Source of the DNA: Barthelona sp. PCE
Lineage: Eukaryota > Metamonada: BaSk clade
Length of the DNA: 64,000 bases
Direction of reading: 5' to 3'
NCBI GenBank assembly: GCA_040285745.1
Contig: JAUFOR010000002.1
Span: 992,001-1,056,000, forward strand
Shown here: positions 54,660 through 63,713 of the stretch, piece by piece
How the letters are laid out: each line of letters begins with the position of its first letter
Position numbering within the stretch: the first letter of the stretch is position 1
Made by a program: the position numbers and the translations under genes
Notes under the pieces: generated by a model
What the model was told of the DNA's origin: nothing
What the model saw: only the letters and a program-made list of their open reading frames with translations
Databases searched by the model: none

Positions 54660-56090
54660 ATGAGTAAAGCCCAGTTGAAAAACACCCCGTTAAGTACCAA
54701 TATTCGGACTGAAGGCTCTTTTCTGGCCAAATCTGTCAGTTTCCTGCGCTTAAGTTTTCCAAGATTAGCATCGTTTGCCAGTGGTCTTGACGGGCTTGCC
54801 GTTAACGTTGATGTGGAAAAAGACCCTTATTTAGCGGCGCTTAACGTTGATGATGATGCTGATCAGATCGCAGATTCATTTAAGACAACCGGTGCAGGAC
54901 CCAACGTACAGAGCTTCCGCGCAACAGCTTCAATCAACAGCACGGCAGTCAATCTCGCTAACTCAATGATTGGGGCCGGCCTTCTGAGTTTCTCTCTTTT
55001 TCTTCGCCTTGCTGGTTTAGTCACTGGTGCCTTGATTATGATGGGCCTCGCCCTACTCTCCCGCTTCACATTGACCTTATTAATCAGATGTTGTGTACTC
55101 ACCAGACGGTATGACATTAAGGGTATTCTTAAGAAGTCTTTCCCAACAGGAATTGCCAAAATTGTTGATTTTCTTGTTGGTTTCTATGGTTTCCTCTTCC
55201 TAATTGCATATCTCCTCATTTTTGGAAGTTATTTACCTGAATTATTACAAACTTGGACTGGAAATGATACATCATTTTATTTCCAGGCTTGGTTCCTCAA
55301 GTTAATCGCTCTAGTTTTTGTTCTCATTCCATTGTGTATGCTAGAAGATCTTAATGCATTGAGATTTGCTTCTGCTGGTGCATTAGTCGCTATTTTATAC
55401 ACTGTTTTTACTGTTTTTGCACGTACTTTGGAGCTTGCTTCTCTTGATAACATCAAAATAATCAAAATAGATTTCGAATTGATGGATGCTATCCCTCTTT
55501 GCATTTTTGCGTTCTCAGCTCATCTTTTGATTGGTAATCTCTACAAGGAACTGCGTCATAGAAGTGTTCCCCGAATGGTAAAGTCCATCAACATTGCCCT
55601 TTCTATCAATTTCTGCTTTTATTTCCTCATTGGCGTTTGTGGATATCTCTGTTTCGGTGATGAGACTCCAGATAACGTATTAATGGGCTTTGATAGTGAT
55701 GATTTCTTGATTCAAACTGCAAAATTAGCAATGTGTTTCGTGGTTCTATCTTCTTATCCCATTTTACATTATGCTTCAAACGTAGCGTTCTCTAGTCTTC
55801 TCCCAGAGTTCAAGAACCGTCGTGTTTATCTCGCCATTTTCCTCACTTCATTGAGTTACGTTGTCACTCTCTTTGTTGATTCTTTAGGGTTGATTCTATC
55901 ATTCACTGGTGCTGCTGTGTCAACATTCATTGTCTATATCCTGCCAGGCTTTGCATTCCTCAAGTTTTCGCAGCGAAAGAAGAATAGCGAGAAGTTTAAA
56001 TCTTTGCGAACTAAGTCAATCATGGTAATTATTTTTGGCTTCTTCGTTTCTATTTTCTCAATTACCCGTCTTATTATTAAGAACTTTTAA
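54660..56090 (+). CDS. Amino-acid transporter, AAAP/SLC38 family
   Basis: A 476-residue protein with a cytosolic N-terminus of about 95 residues and eleven membrane segments. The first segment carries STAVNLANSMIGAGLLSFSL, the G-(A/S)-G-L/I-L unwinding motif of the amino acid/auxin permease family. It probably moves neutral or cationic amino acids across the plasma, vacuolar or lysosomal membrane, coupled to protons or sodium; the substrate cannot be told. ATG 54660 is the first start. About 285 bases of noncoding DNA precede it, with no CCTTTT motif. Confidence 0.9.
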   Translation: MSKAQLKNTPLSTNIRTEGSFLAKSVSFLRLSFPRLASFASGLDGLAVNVDVEKDPYLAALNVDDDADQIADSFKTTGAGPNVQSFRATASINSTAVNLANSMIGAGLLSFSLFLRLAGLVTGALIMMGLALLSRFTLTLLIRCCVLTRRYDIKGILKKSFPTGIAKIVDFLVGFYGFLFLIAYLLIFGSYLPELLQTWTGNDTSFYFQAWFLKLIALVFVLIPLCMLEDLNALRFASAGALVAILYTVFTVFARTLELASLDNIKIIKIDFELMDAIPLCIFAFSAHLLIGNLYKELRHRSVPRMVKSINIALSINFCFYFLIGVCGYLCFGDETPDNVLMGFDSDDFLIQTAKLAMCFVVLSSYPILHYASNVAFSSLLPEFKNRRVYLAIFLTSLSYVVTLFVDSLGLILSFTGAAVSTFIVYILPGFAFLKFSQRKKNSEKFKSLRTKSIMVIIFGFFVSIFSITRLIIKNF

Positions 56091-56144
56091 CTCACTTATC
56101 CCCATTATTTTATTCATGCCCCAATAAATATCTCAAATAATTTT

Positions 56145-57977
56145 TTATTCATCATCTGTTTTGCCTTGCATAGAGCTTAAATTAGAACTTCCATGTAAGA
56201 GTTCACGATACATCATTGTTGCAAATACACCCTTACACAATCTGAAAGTTAAGCGAGCAGCGTTATGGGTACCAGGCTCAGGCTCAACAAACTCAGCACC
56301 AATAGCCTCTGTAAAGGGATCCTTTTGCAGGTCGGCGTCAACAAAACTGTCGCTGTACGTGAATAGTTCACAATTCATATCAAATACTTCCTGAATTACA
56401 CGACGGTATCCACCAATAATGTCAACACCAATACGTTTTAAATTGCTAAACATGTCCTTGGTGAGTTCTAGCTCCTCCAACACAGTGGCGGCGGCCTCTT
56501 CCAGAACAGGGGGAAAGCGGACGCCTTCACCGTAACAAGGGATTACGATGTCAGCAAAGCGATGTTCACCTATATTCTCGGCAGTAATCTCAATAGCTTG
56601 CAGCATGCGGTCGTCGGCGGGGTCGTCCACCAGATCTCCGACCATCAGAGCATGACCCATCGAAAGGCGGACGGTTACGAGTCGGTTGAATATGAGAGAC
56701 TGGATCGCATGGACGTAAAGGGTTCTCAGCTTACGAGGTACATAGTTAAGAAGACTTTCACCGCGTGAGCCTTCGAGCACACCGCCTATGATGTTACGCT
56801 GGACCTTAAAGCGACGATCAGCAGCTTGCATAGCTTCATTAAACTTGCCTTCCTTAACCAGAGCCTTGACAGTGCGTAATTGTTCACTGTCGCTTGGGTT
56901 CGGGTGCGAAATGAGGGAGTCAATGACGAAGCGTGCATCACCCTTGACACAGGCGGCGCCCAACATAGCTGTATTATACTCAGCATCGTTACCAAAACGT
57001 TGGAGACCGTAATAGTTGATAAAACCATTCTTTCCAACGAGCTCAGCGTTTCTCTTCAACGTTTCAGGCTCTGAAACATCCCTCAGAATAATCTGGAACT
57101 CGTTACCCCACAGTTTTCCAACAGCGATATCCTCTTTTTCGAATGAAAGGTTACCAAGGCGAATGGGCTTATCGAGGCGCTCCAAAGACCCAATGACGTT
57201 GTGGAAGTTAACAGGGTCGAGCTCAGAAACGCAACATTTCTGAATTGTGACACCACGCTTATCCTTGATTCCAGCAACTTTAAAGTACTTATCCTTCATT
57301 CTCATAAGCCTACACAGGTTATTAGTGGCGTTGAGGGTGTCAATACCTCTCTTAAGCATGGTAAAATGAACAAACTTGGGGAATCCTGGAGGAAGTTTGC
57401 GACGACGGTTACTTCTACGCTGTTTTGTCAACGTGATACCGTGCTTATCAGTCCTGGAGTCAAAACCGTAGAAATGCTCACGAATGAATTTATGAATTTT
57501 GCCTCTCTCACTCTTATCATGAAAAACAACAGGTATTAATAAATCTTCAGGGGCTGTTTCATTAGTGAGGTTTTCAAAGAAGCCAGTGATTAGTTCAGTT
57601 TGACCCTCGAAAAAAGTGCAGAACTCAGCAACTTTCTCCATGCTGAAACGGATCTTGTGCTTGGGAAGAACTGTAAAAGTGCTTGTGACAGCATACCCGT
57701 CTCCGTCTTCGGTGCGCTGGGCCTTCTGTGGGGGCTCACCGGCCTCAGATTGAGGTTGAGGTTGCTCAATATCAATGAATGCAAATGGACGCTCAAACTC
57801 GGGATGCTTCTCTATGAGCCCGGCAGCTGTGAACTTTTCGAACTTTAGAGGCTCTGTACTACCTTCAGGGATTTCTCTAACAATAAAATCGGAAAAACGA
57901 TATTTAAGAATGCCCGTACAACTATTTTCGGTGGAAAGATAGGCTAAAATGCCAACTTGATCTTCGGTTGGTTTCAT
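56145..57977 (-). CDS. PUS7: Pseudouridine synthase PUS7 (TruD family)
   Basis: A 610-residue protein with the TruD signatures: DFIVREIP near the start (motif of substrate entry), FTMLKRGIDTLNA, the catalytic block VAGIKDKRGVTIQKC with its aspartate, GNEFQIILRDV, NYYGLQRFG, and the family insertion with YVRGNIIGGVL-like NIIGGVLEG. PUS7 converts uridine to pseudouridine in tRNAs, U2 snRNA and mRNA. The length matches eukaryotic PUS7. ATG 57977 is 77 bases from the divergent gene at 58055. Confidence 0.93.
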   Translation of the reverse strand: MKPTEDQVGILAYLSTENSCTGILKYRFSDFIVREIPEGSTEPLKFEKFTAAGLIEKHPEFERPFAFIDIEQPQPQSEAGEPPQKAQRTEDGDGYAVTSTFTVLPKHKIRFSMEKVAEFCTFFEGQTELITGFFENLTNETAPEDLLIPVVFHDKSERGKIHKFIREHFYGFDSRTDKHGITLTKQRRSNRRRKLPPGFPKFVHFTMLKRGIDTLNATNNLCRLMRMKDKYFKVAGIKDKRGVTIQKCCVSELDPVNFHNVIGSLERLDKPIRLGNLSFEKEDIAVGKLWGNEFQIILRDVSEPETLKRNAELVGKNGFINYYGLQRFGNDAEYNTAMLGAACVKGDARFVIDSLISHPNPSDSEQLRTVKALVKEGKFNEAMQAADRRFKVQRNIIGGVLEGSRGESLLNYVPRKLRTLYVHAIQSLIFNRLVTVRLSMGHALMVGDLVDDPADDRMLQAIEITAENIGEHRFADIVIPCYGEGVRFPPVLEEAAATVLEELELTKDMFSNLKRIGVDIIGGYRRVIQEVFDMNCELFTYSDSFVDADLQKDPFTEAIGAEFVEPEPGTHNAARLTFRLCKGVFATMMYRELLHGSSNLSSMQGKTDDE

Positions 57978-58025
57978 GATATGTGTATTAAAGACTTTTT
58001 CACGAAAACGTTGTTGGATTTATCA

Positions 58026-58036
58026 AAACCTTTTAC
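58026..58036 (+). promoter_or_regulatory. CCTTTT initiator-like motif of the 58055 gene
   Basis: AAAACCTTTTA; the second C is 25 bases before ATG 58055. A five-codon upstream frame begins 7 bases later. Confidence 0.45.
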
Positions 58037-58054
58037 ATGAATTGTCATCTGTAG
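58037..58054 (+). promoter_or_regulatory. Five-codon upstream reading frame abutting the next ATG
   Basis: ATGAATTGTCATCTGTAG encodes five residues and its stop directly touches ATG 58055. If transcription starts at the CCTTTT motif this frame is only 7 bases from the cap, so scanning ribosomes may miss it. Confidence 0.3.
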
Positions 58055-59221
58055 ATGAACGTTTCCTACCCACACAGACTTAAATTGGTGTTCGAGGAAG
58101 TGCAGGCAAGGCTTAAATCATACAACACAAATATTAGCTTGTCTTGGGTTATTGATTACTTCATTAAAGCTAATCTCAAGTTTTCAACGGGCCTAACTAC
58201 CGAGGTTCTCCTCACAGAGATTCTGCATCAAATACATACGATGAATACTACATCGTTATTCAGAGCACATGTTGTAATTGATACATTTCAGCTTGATGAG
58301 AGTGTTTTATACACCAAAAAGCTAACAAAGCCCATCTTGCTCGATACATATTCCCGTCGTTCAGCTCAACATGCCCTTGAAAACGGCAAGTCTCTTTTTT
58401 GTGAATTGCTTCAACCACTTAATGATCACTTCATCCCATTAAAACCTCTTGTGGTCCACGACAGTGCAGGAATCCAGACTAGTGACGATCCATCTTGGTT
58501 GATTGAGGAGCAAGATTTTGTCCTGAACCATCACTCATATTCCGGTTTTGCTTTTGTTATTGGTCATGCTCAGAAGGACGACAATACTGTCGGAGTTCGA
58601 CTGCGCTTTTTTGATGCCTTCACCATTGATCTGACGATATTTCGTAAAGCTGGAGAGCTTGACCCTTTGGTTTCAGTGTTAAAAGTTGGTTGTTTTATAT
58701 GTTTCAGGAATATGCTTTTAAAAAGGGTGAAGGGACCAATGGGCGGACCAACAGAGCTTTACTTCACATCAAGTCTCTCCTTAAATTCTAACTTGAGCTT
58801 TACCAATGTCGGTAGCCTCTTTGGGTTTTTGAAGATTTTGGGAGTCACGTGCAAAAAATTGATTATTGAAGGATTTGAAACACACCAGACTTGTGGAGAA
58901 TGCGGATCTTTTTGTGTCTCTGCGGATTCAGTCAATGAAAGTCAGGGAGATTTTTGCATCATGTGTAACGAATTTAAACAATTTACCAATTCAGAACATT
59001 TTTTTTTAGCAAACTTTGCATCTTTATCCGGTGTTATGCGCCAGGTTATTGTACCCCTGGATGTTATGGGTGTGTTAATATCTTATTCATTTAGTGAAGA
59101 ACTGCAGCGCTTAATTAGTGATCCTAAAAGTGTTACGTACCCCATTGTTTTCGAGCAAGATTGTTTGCTGTTGAAGGACGATCGAGATTGTGCTGTATTT
59201 GCAGATGTGATTTTTCAATGA
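58055..59221 (+). CDS. Protein with zinc-ribbon-like motif, possible OB-fold protein
   Basis: A 388-residue protein, not recognised with confidence. Residues about 130-245 look beta-rich, with LKVGCFICFRNMLLKRVKG followed by ELYFTSS, a pattern seen in OB folds of single-stranded-DNA-binding proteins. Residues about 278-306 carry HQTCGECGSFC and, 16 residues later, CIMC, a plausible four-cysteine zinc ribbon as found inside RPA1-type OB folds. A replication protein A-like or MEIOB-like protein is one possibility; I give it low weight. It ends 49 bases from the convergent thioredoxin-like gene. Confidence 0.5.
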   Translation: MNVSYPHRLKLVFEEVQARLKSYNTNISLSWVIDYFIKANLKFSTGLTTEVLLTEILHQIHTMNTTSLFRAHVVIDTFQLDESVLYTKKLTKPILLDTYSRRSAQHALENGKSLFCELLQPLNDHFIPLKPLVVHDSAGIQTSDDPSWLIEEQDFVLNHHSYSGFAFVIGHAQKDDNTVGVRLRFFDAFTIDLTIFRKAGELDPLVSVLKVGCFICFRNMLLKRVKGPMGGPTELYFTSSLSLNSNLSFTNVGSLFGFLKILGVTCKKLIIEGFETHQTCGECGSFCVSADSVNESQGDFCIMCNEFKQFTNSEHFFLANFASLSGVMRQVIVPLDVMGVLISYSFSEELQRLISDPKSVTYPIVFEQDCLLLKDDRDCAVFADVIFQ

Positions 59222-59270
59222 AGAAAAAAAAAATAAAAAATTGTGTTTTTGTGTTAGAGTTTACACGAGT

Positions 59271-59714
59271 TTAACATTGGGAGATCCAGTTGGCAATGGC
59301 ACCCTTGGTATCGTTGGTCATCTCCATACGGCCGTTGTTGGAAACAGTCTCACCAGTCTCAGCGTTGAGAACAATCATGGTAGGGATACCTCTGACATTG
59401 TAAGTACCAGGAAGAGAGTTCCTCTCCTGGGAATCGTAAGGGACGGCATAGGTCTGGAGGGTCTCTTGCATGTAACCCTGCATAGCATCGGAGCTACGAT
59501 CACGGGAAACAAAGATAACCTTGAAACCATCAACCTCATCCTTAAGATAAGGGCCAATAACACCGTTAGAGAAAGCACGGCAAGGGGGGCACCAGTGAGC
59601 GGAAAAATAAAGGGCAATAGCCTTGACACCTTCCAAAGCTTCAGCTGTAGGGACGGAATTGAAATCCTTATCAACTAAGTGGGAACCGAGTAATTCAATG
59701 ATCTTGTTGGACAT
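59271..59714 (-). CDS. Thioredoxin-like protein, tryparedoxin/nucleoredoxin type
   Basis: A 147-residue thioredoxin fold with ALYFSAHWCPPCRAF, the WCPPC active site of tryparedoxins and nucleoredoxins, and YNVRGIPTMIVLNAETGE with the cis-proline. It has no signal peptide, so it is cytosolic. It likely reduces protein disulfides or peroxiredoxins. The family normally lies at 140-150 residues. The leader lacks CCTTTT. Base composition of its coding strand suggests high expression, as for eS17 and the FKBP. Confidence 0.9.
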   Translation of the reverse strand: MSNKIIELLGSHLVDKDFNSVPTAEALEGVKAIALYFSAHWCPPCRAFSNGVIGPYLKDEVDGFKVIFVSRDRSSDAMQGYMQETLQTYAVPYDSQERNSLPGTYNVRGIPTMIVLNAETGETVSNNGRMEMTNDTKGAIANWISQC

Positions 59715-60250
59715 GTTGTGGATTTGTGTAGTTTGTGTAAATTTAATAAAGGTAGTATATTAAAATGCAAGAAGATTATTGAGAGCAAGCGTTCCAAGCA
59801 TTTATGTGAGCTTTATTCATGTTCCATGGGGTTGTTTCTATTCGTTATCCATGCGAACGATGTTGGTATTGCATTGTATTAATAAAAATTAAAATTGGGA
59901 CGAATCAATCAAGATATCACAAAATTCTCATTTGAACACTTCAGAGTTCGAATGAAGGCAGTTGAAGGTGATTTATGTGGAACAGATCCTGCTACAAAGG
60001 CTCAGAGATGAGAAAACAGTTTTTTCTTAACTGCAGTGCTTAACTCTTAAATTGATACATTTCTCGGGTATTATTGACAAAATACCGCACATTAATGCAC
60101 ACTAAAAGAACAAGAAGGGAGATATCGGATTTATTTTGTTTTTTTGGCTTACTCTCATTTAAGCTTGAAAATTACGCTTGTATGGTCAGTATGTGTGTGG
60201 TATTTACACGCAGTGTTGCAATCACTTAATACAAAAAAAAACTATCACAT
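59715..60250. other. Gene-free interval
   Basis: 536 bases of AT-rich DNA between the thioredoxin-like gene's promoter and the FKBP gene's 3' end. I see no supported coding frame, tRNA cloverleaf or repeat. Confidence 0.5.
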
Positions 60251-60736
60251 TTATTCCTCAATGGGCTTAGGCTCAATCTCGACGACCATGACATCAAAAA
60301 CAAGATCGCTGTTGGCAGGGATGAGAACAGTGTCATCAGGACCAGGAACTTCTCTCTCACCATATCCAAGCCAAGCAGGGATCGAACAGCGTCTAATCTC
60401 ATCAACAGCAGCACCGTACAAACAACGTTCCATACCGGGGATGACTTTACGAGCACCAATTTGGAAGGAGAAAGGTTGACCACGCTCAAATGAACTGTCA
60501 AAAACTTTCTCTTCGCTTTCCAAAACCAGTTTACCCCTATAGTGAACACTAACAGTGTCACCGAGACCAATGCGGTGAGAGGAGTCATCAGAAGGCTCCT
60601 TGAGAATACCGATTTTCAACTTGGGCTTATCAGCGAATGGATCAGCAGTTTCTTCCATTCCAACGTTCTCAGCGACTTCTTCTGCGAATGCGACGACAGA
60701 CAGTAGTAATAATGTGAACACTAGGCTTTTAAGCAT
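60251..60736 (-). CDS. Secretory-pathway FKBP-type peptidyl-prolyl isomerase
   Basis: A 161-residue protein. Residues 1-18 are a signal peptide (cleavage near AFA-EE); an acidic spacer follows; residues about 55-158 are one FKBP domain: GDTVSVHYRGKL, FDSSFERGQPFSFQIGARKV, IPGMERCLYGAAVDEIRRC, and AWLGYGEREV. It would speed proline isomerisation in the ER lumen, like FKBP2/FKBP13. No KDEL-type tail is present (it ends KPIEE), so retention is unclear and secretion is possible. ATG 60736 starts the signal peptide. Confidence 0.9.
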   Translation of the reverse strand: MLKSLVFTLLLLSVVAFAEEVAENVGMEETADPFADKPKLKIGILKEPSDDSSHRIGLGDTVSVHYRGKLVLESEEKVFDSSFERGQPFSFQIGARKVIPGMERCLYGAAVDEIRRCSIPAWLGYGEREVPGPDDTVLIPANSDLVFDVMVVEIEPKPIEE

Positions 60737-61026
60737 TGTTATGTGGGTGATATTTGTTAAAACAACACATTTTGAGTTGTTCTATCCCCATTTACACTTT
60801 GTCATATAGTAATCCAGATGTTTAGCTTAATATTTTGTACGGAAGGAAGGGTTTTGATCTTTTGATATCCAAGAGAATGACCATGAACAATGTGGCTATT
60901 TATGGATCAACAGGCCTTGGGCATGCGTGATTTTCCAAAGTATACTCACAGGAAAACTGGTAGAAACAACTCTCAGCAAAAAGCTTGCTTTTTCTTTACT
61001 TACTTTCTTTACATATTTTTATAGTA

Positions 61027-62073
61027 ATGTCACCCCCACCAACGAAGATACACGCAGGGAACTCCAAGGAGTCACCTACAGTTGCAGAATATTACAAAGA
61101 ATTTGATCCACTCGACTTTTGGGTTGGAGGCCACTATAGTGTAGGAAATGGCCCGGTGAACGCACTCAACAGCATGATAGAAGACGGAGGCTCTGGTCTA
61201 GCATTCTTTCCTTCTAATCCTCGTGGATATGCAGTCAAACCATACTCAACACATGTTGTTAGCGACTTTGTTAATGGTTTTGAGGGATCAACAGACGGAA
61301 ACACAAACCGTGTTCTTGTCCACGCAGCATACATAGTCAATCCTGCTTCGCCTGATGAAGCAATGCTTCAAAAGACAATGACAAAGATGATTGCAGAGTG
61401 CAAACAGGTTCGTCTCCTCGGGTTGCAGTATTACAACTTCCACCCTGGTAGCACAAAGGGAGAGATCGATCGCGATGCTGGTCTCAGAATGGTAGGTGCT
61501 TGCATCAATACTTTGCATAAAGAGGCTCCAGGAATTATTCCAGTCATTGAAATGACAGCTGGAAGCAAGCCGAAGCGAGGTGAGGCAGTGGGATATAAGT
61601 TGGGCGATCTTATTTCAGATTGTAAGAAGATAATTGACAGTGTTGAGGATAAGGATCATGTAGGTGTTTGTGTTGACACATGTCACATCTACGCAGCGGG
61701 CTACGATATTAGCACCACGCGTGGATGCGATTCATTTTTTAGAGAGTTTGATGAAGTTGTTGGCTTAAAATATTTATTGGGTATGCACATTAACGGAAGC
61801 AAAACGGCTTTAGGCAGCCATCATGATAAGCACGCTTCGCTATATGCCGCAGATAACCAGCTTGGTGATGCTGTGTTTTACTATATTATGAATGATAAAC
61901 GTTTCAAACACATTCCACTTATTCTTGAAACACCAGACACCTCCCTTTGGAGTGATGAGATTAATTGGCTCCGCTCCCTTGTCAACCAAGGTAAGAAGGT
62001 CGATGTAGAACCATCTGTTAAAGGTCGCAAACGACGTGCACGTCAGCAAACCATATCTGATTTTTTTGGATAG
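61027..62073 (+). CDS. APN1: AP endonuclease of the endonuclease IV family, with PIP box
   Basis: A 348-residue protein with all endonuclease IV metal and active-site motifs: VHAAYIVNPASPDE, YYNFHPGSTKGE, VIEMTAGSK, VGVCVDTCHIYAAGYD, MHINGSKTALGSHHDKHASL and LETPDTS. It cuts DNA 5' of abasic sites using three zinc ions in base-excision repair. The tail is basic (VKGRKRRARQ) and ends QTISDFFG; QxxIxxFF is a PCNA-interacting (PIP) box, so it may be tethered to the replication clamp, with the basic run doubling as nuclear import signal. ATG 61027 is the first start; 14 open codons upstream have none. Confidence 0.93.
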   Translation: MSPPPTKIHAGNSKESPTVAEYYKEFDPLDFWVGGHYSVGNGPVNALNSMIEDGGSGLAFFPSNPRGYAVKPYSTHVVSDFVNGFEGSTDGNTNRVLVHAAYIVNPASPDEAMLQKTMTKMIAECKQVRLLGLQYYNFHPGSTKGEIDRDAGLRMVGACINTLHKEAPGIIPVIEMTAGSKPKRGEAVGYKLGDLISDCKKIIDSVEDKDHVGVCVDTCHIYAAGYDISTTRGCDSFFREFDEVVGLKYLLGMHINGSKTALGSHHDKHASLYAADNQLGDAVFYYIMNDKRFKHIPLILETPDTSLWSDEINWLRSLVNQGKKVDVEPSVKGRKRRARQQTISDFFG

Positions 62074-62074
62074 A

Positions 62075-63640
62075 TTAAACACTGAAACGAGTCACAATCT
62101 CAACAATTGCGTTCGCAGGGAGCTTAGGTACTGGGATACACTTTATATATGATGCATCAACATTCTCCAACAAAACGTTTGGTTGATGACCGACATAAAA
62201 GATTCGAACCTCGACGGCATCACTGAAGCACACCCCCATTGTGCGCATGATACTTTCTGTGTTTGTGAGCGACTGGGCATACTGGTTTTCCGGTTCAACG
62301 AGCTTCATTGTTTCAGGACAGAGACCAATCTGTCCACTGATGTAAACATTGTTTTTGGTTTTCACAGCTTGTGCGTACGGCCCAATACACGCAGGGGCCC
62401 ACGACGATACACTCTGTACATGTAGAGTGCTCTGTCTATAACCAAAGTGCAGCGTGATTTCGCCAACAGAAGATATACTTTGTTGAACACAAGAACGACA
62501 CGGTGGAGGGATGCTAAAAACTGTGGAAAATGCACTATTTAGCACAGAAAAGTCAGATAAATCGCGCAATTCAACTTCAACATAAGCAATCAAATGTTGG
62601 AATTGGTCGAAACATTGCAAGAAAGTTAAGGCGTCTGTTCCCACATCATGCAACGTGGCCGTTGTGCGGACTCCATCCAGCTCTCCATACTCATCGGGTA
62701 CATCAAAACCTGCTTTTGGACGATCACGCAAGGTGTACAGTTTCTCGATGATTTCAGAATTTTCAATCAGTGTTTCTTCATGGAAAAACTGCATATCTGG
62801 CCCAGGGATCCGTTCTGTATTTGTTCCAACACCAGAATACGCGAAATTGATTTTTATCTGTGTGGTATCTTCACCAGCACCGGAGTAAAAATCGTTGGGG
62901 ATCAGATTAAACTCAGCTTTGTTCATCAGAAGGTGGGCGACCGGGGCCCATTCGTCGTCTGAAACAACGTCCACGCTACATTTTGTGATTTCAATCGACT
63001 TAGAAAACAAATTGCTGCTCACACATGTTGTTTCGTATTCTCCTCCTTCACCGCTTATGTGCATTCCACAGTCGCGAGACGCCTTTTGAAGGCGGGGGAA
63101 TAACTCTAGTAGGGATTTACCAAGCATATTGGGTGCCAACCCCCAGCTCGCAACTTTAACTAGTATTGATCTTTGGTGACACGCAAACATGTCCCTTAGC
63201 AGCTGCTCTTGATCATATTCCCACAAATAGGCGAGGGAAACGTACTGTAAACGGGAACACACGTTCTCAACACGAAGACGCTGATAATTACTTAGGACTG
63301 CTCCAGCTGCAACAGCATTCACAGAAGGATGCTGTTGTTTTACCTTTGCTAACAGGGCGTATAGCTCCTCCACCTCATCATCTGCGGTGGGTTGGTAGTA
63401 CTGTGTTGTGTTCTTGGTGATTGCATTGAATTTATGCTTGATTAACGGAATTTGCATTGATGCTGCAATGTATTCAACGTTTTTGGATGCCACGGTCTGG
63501 AAGCAGTGTGAATTAAGCTCCTCTTCTGTTGAGTCTGGTATGAGAGTAGCTAAAGCAACAATTTGATGCCCAAAATCCACACATTTTTGCAAACTGAATA
63601 TGGAGTCCTTGCCACCTGAAATCAGCCCAACAACTTTCAT
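62075..63640 (-). CDS. DPH6: Diphthine-ammonia ligase DPH6 with C-terminal RidA-like domains
   Basis: A 521-residue fusion. Residues 1-230 are the ATP-pyrophosphatase: LISGGKDSIFSLQ (P loop), GAVLSNYQRLRVENVCSRL, SLAYLWEYDQEQLLRDM and HISGEGGEYETTCV. The rest contains one degraded and one clear RidA/YjgF-like domain (APACIGPYAQAVKTKNNVYI, near residue 405). DPH6 performs the final amidation of diphthamide on elongation factor 2, a modification specific to eukaryotes and archaea. The fusion is the usual form in fungi and plants. Its stop is one base from the stop of the endonuclease gene. Confidence 0.93.
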   Translation of the reverse strand: MKVVGLISGGKDSIFSLQKCVDFGHQIVALATLIPDSTEEELNSHCFQTVASKNVEYIAASMQIPLIKHKFNAITKNTTQYYQPTADDEVEELYALLAKVKQQHPSVNAVAAGAVLSNYQRLRVENVCSRLQYVSLAYLWEYDQEQLLRDMFACHQRSILVKVASWGLAPNMLGKSLLELFPRLQKASRDCGMHISGEGGEYETTCVSSNLFSKSIEITKCSVDVVSDDEWAPVAHLLMNKAEFNLIPNDFYSGAGEDTTQIKINFAYSGVGTNTERIPGPDMQFFHEETLIENSEIIEKLYTLRDRPKAGFDVPDEYGELDGVRTTATLHDVGTDALTFLQCFDQFQHLIAYVEVELRDLSDFSVLNSAFSTVFSIPPPCRSCVQQSISSVGEITLHFGYRQSTLHVQSVSSWAPACIGPYAQAVKTKNNVYISGQIGLCPETMKLVEPENQYAQSLTNTESIMRTMGVCFSDAVEVRIFYVGHQPNVLLENVDASYIKCIPVPKLPANAIVEIVTRFSV

Positions 63641-63652
63641 GTAAAAACGAAG

Positions 63653-63666
63653 ATGTAAAAGGTAGT
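63653..63666 (-). promoter_or_regulatory. CCTTTT initiator-like motif of DPH6
   Basis: Sense strand reads ACTACCTTTTACAT; the second C is 21 bases before ATG 63640. Confidence 0.45.
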
Positions 63667-63713
63667 GTTGTGTAAAAGAAAAGAAATCTCTTTCCTGTCG
63701 TCATTCAATTACT

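Noticed and set aside
59940-59990. T-arm-like GTTCGAAT in the gap near the thioredoxin gene, as a tRNA
   Set aside because: No acceptor, D or anticodon stems could be paired around it.
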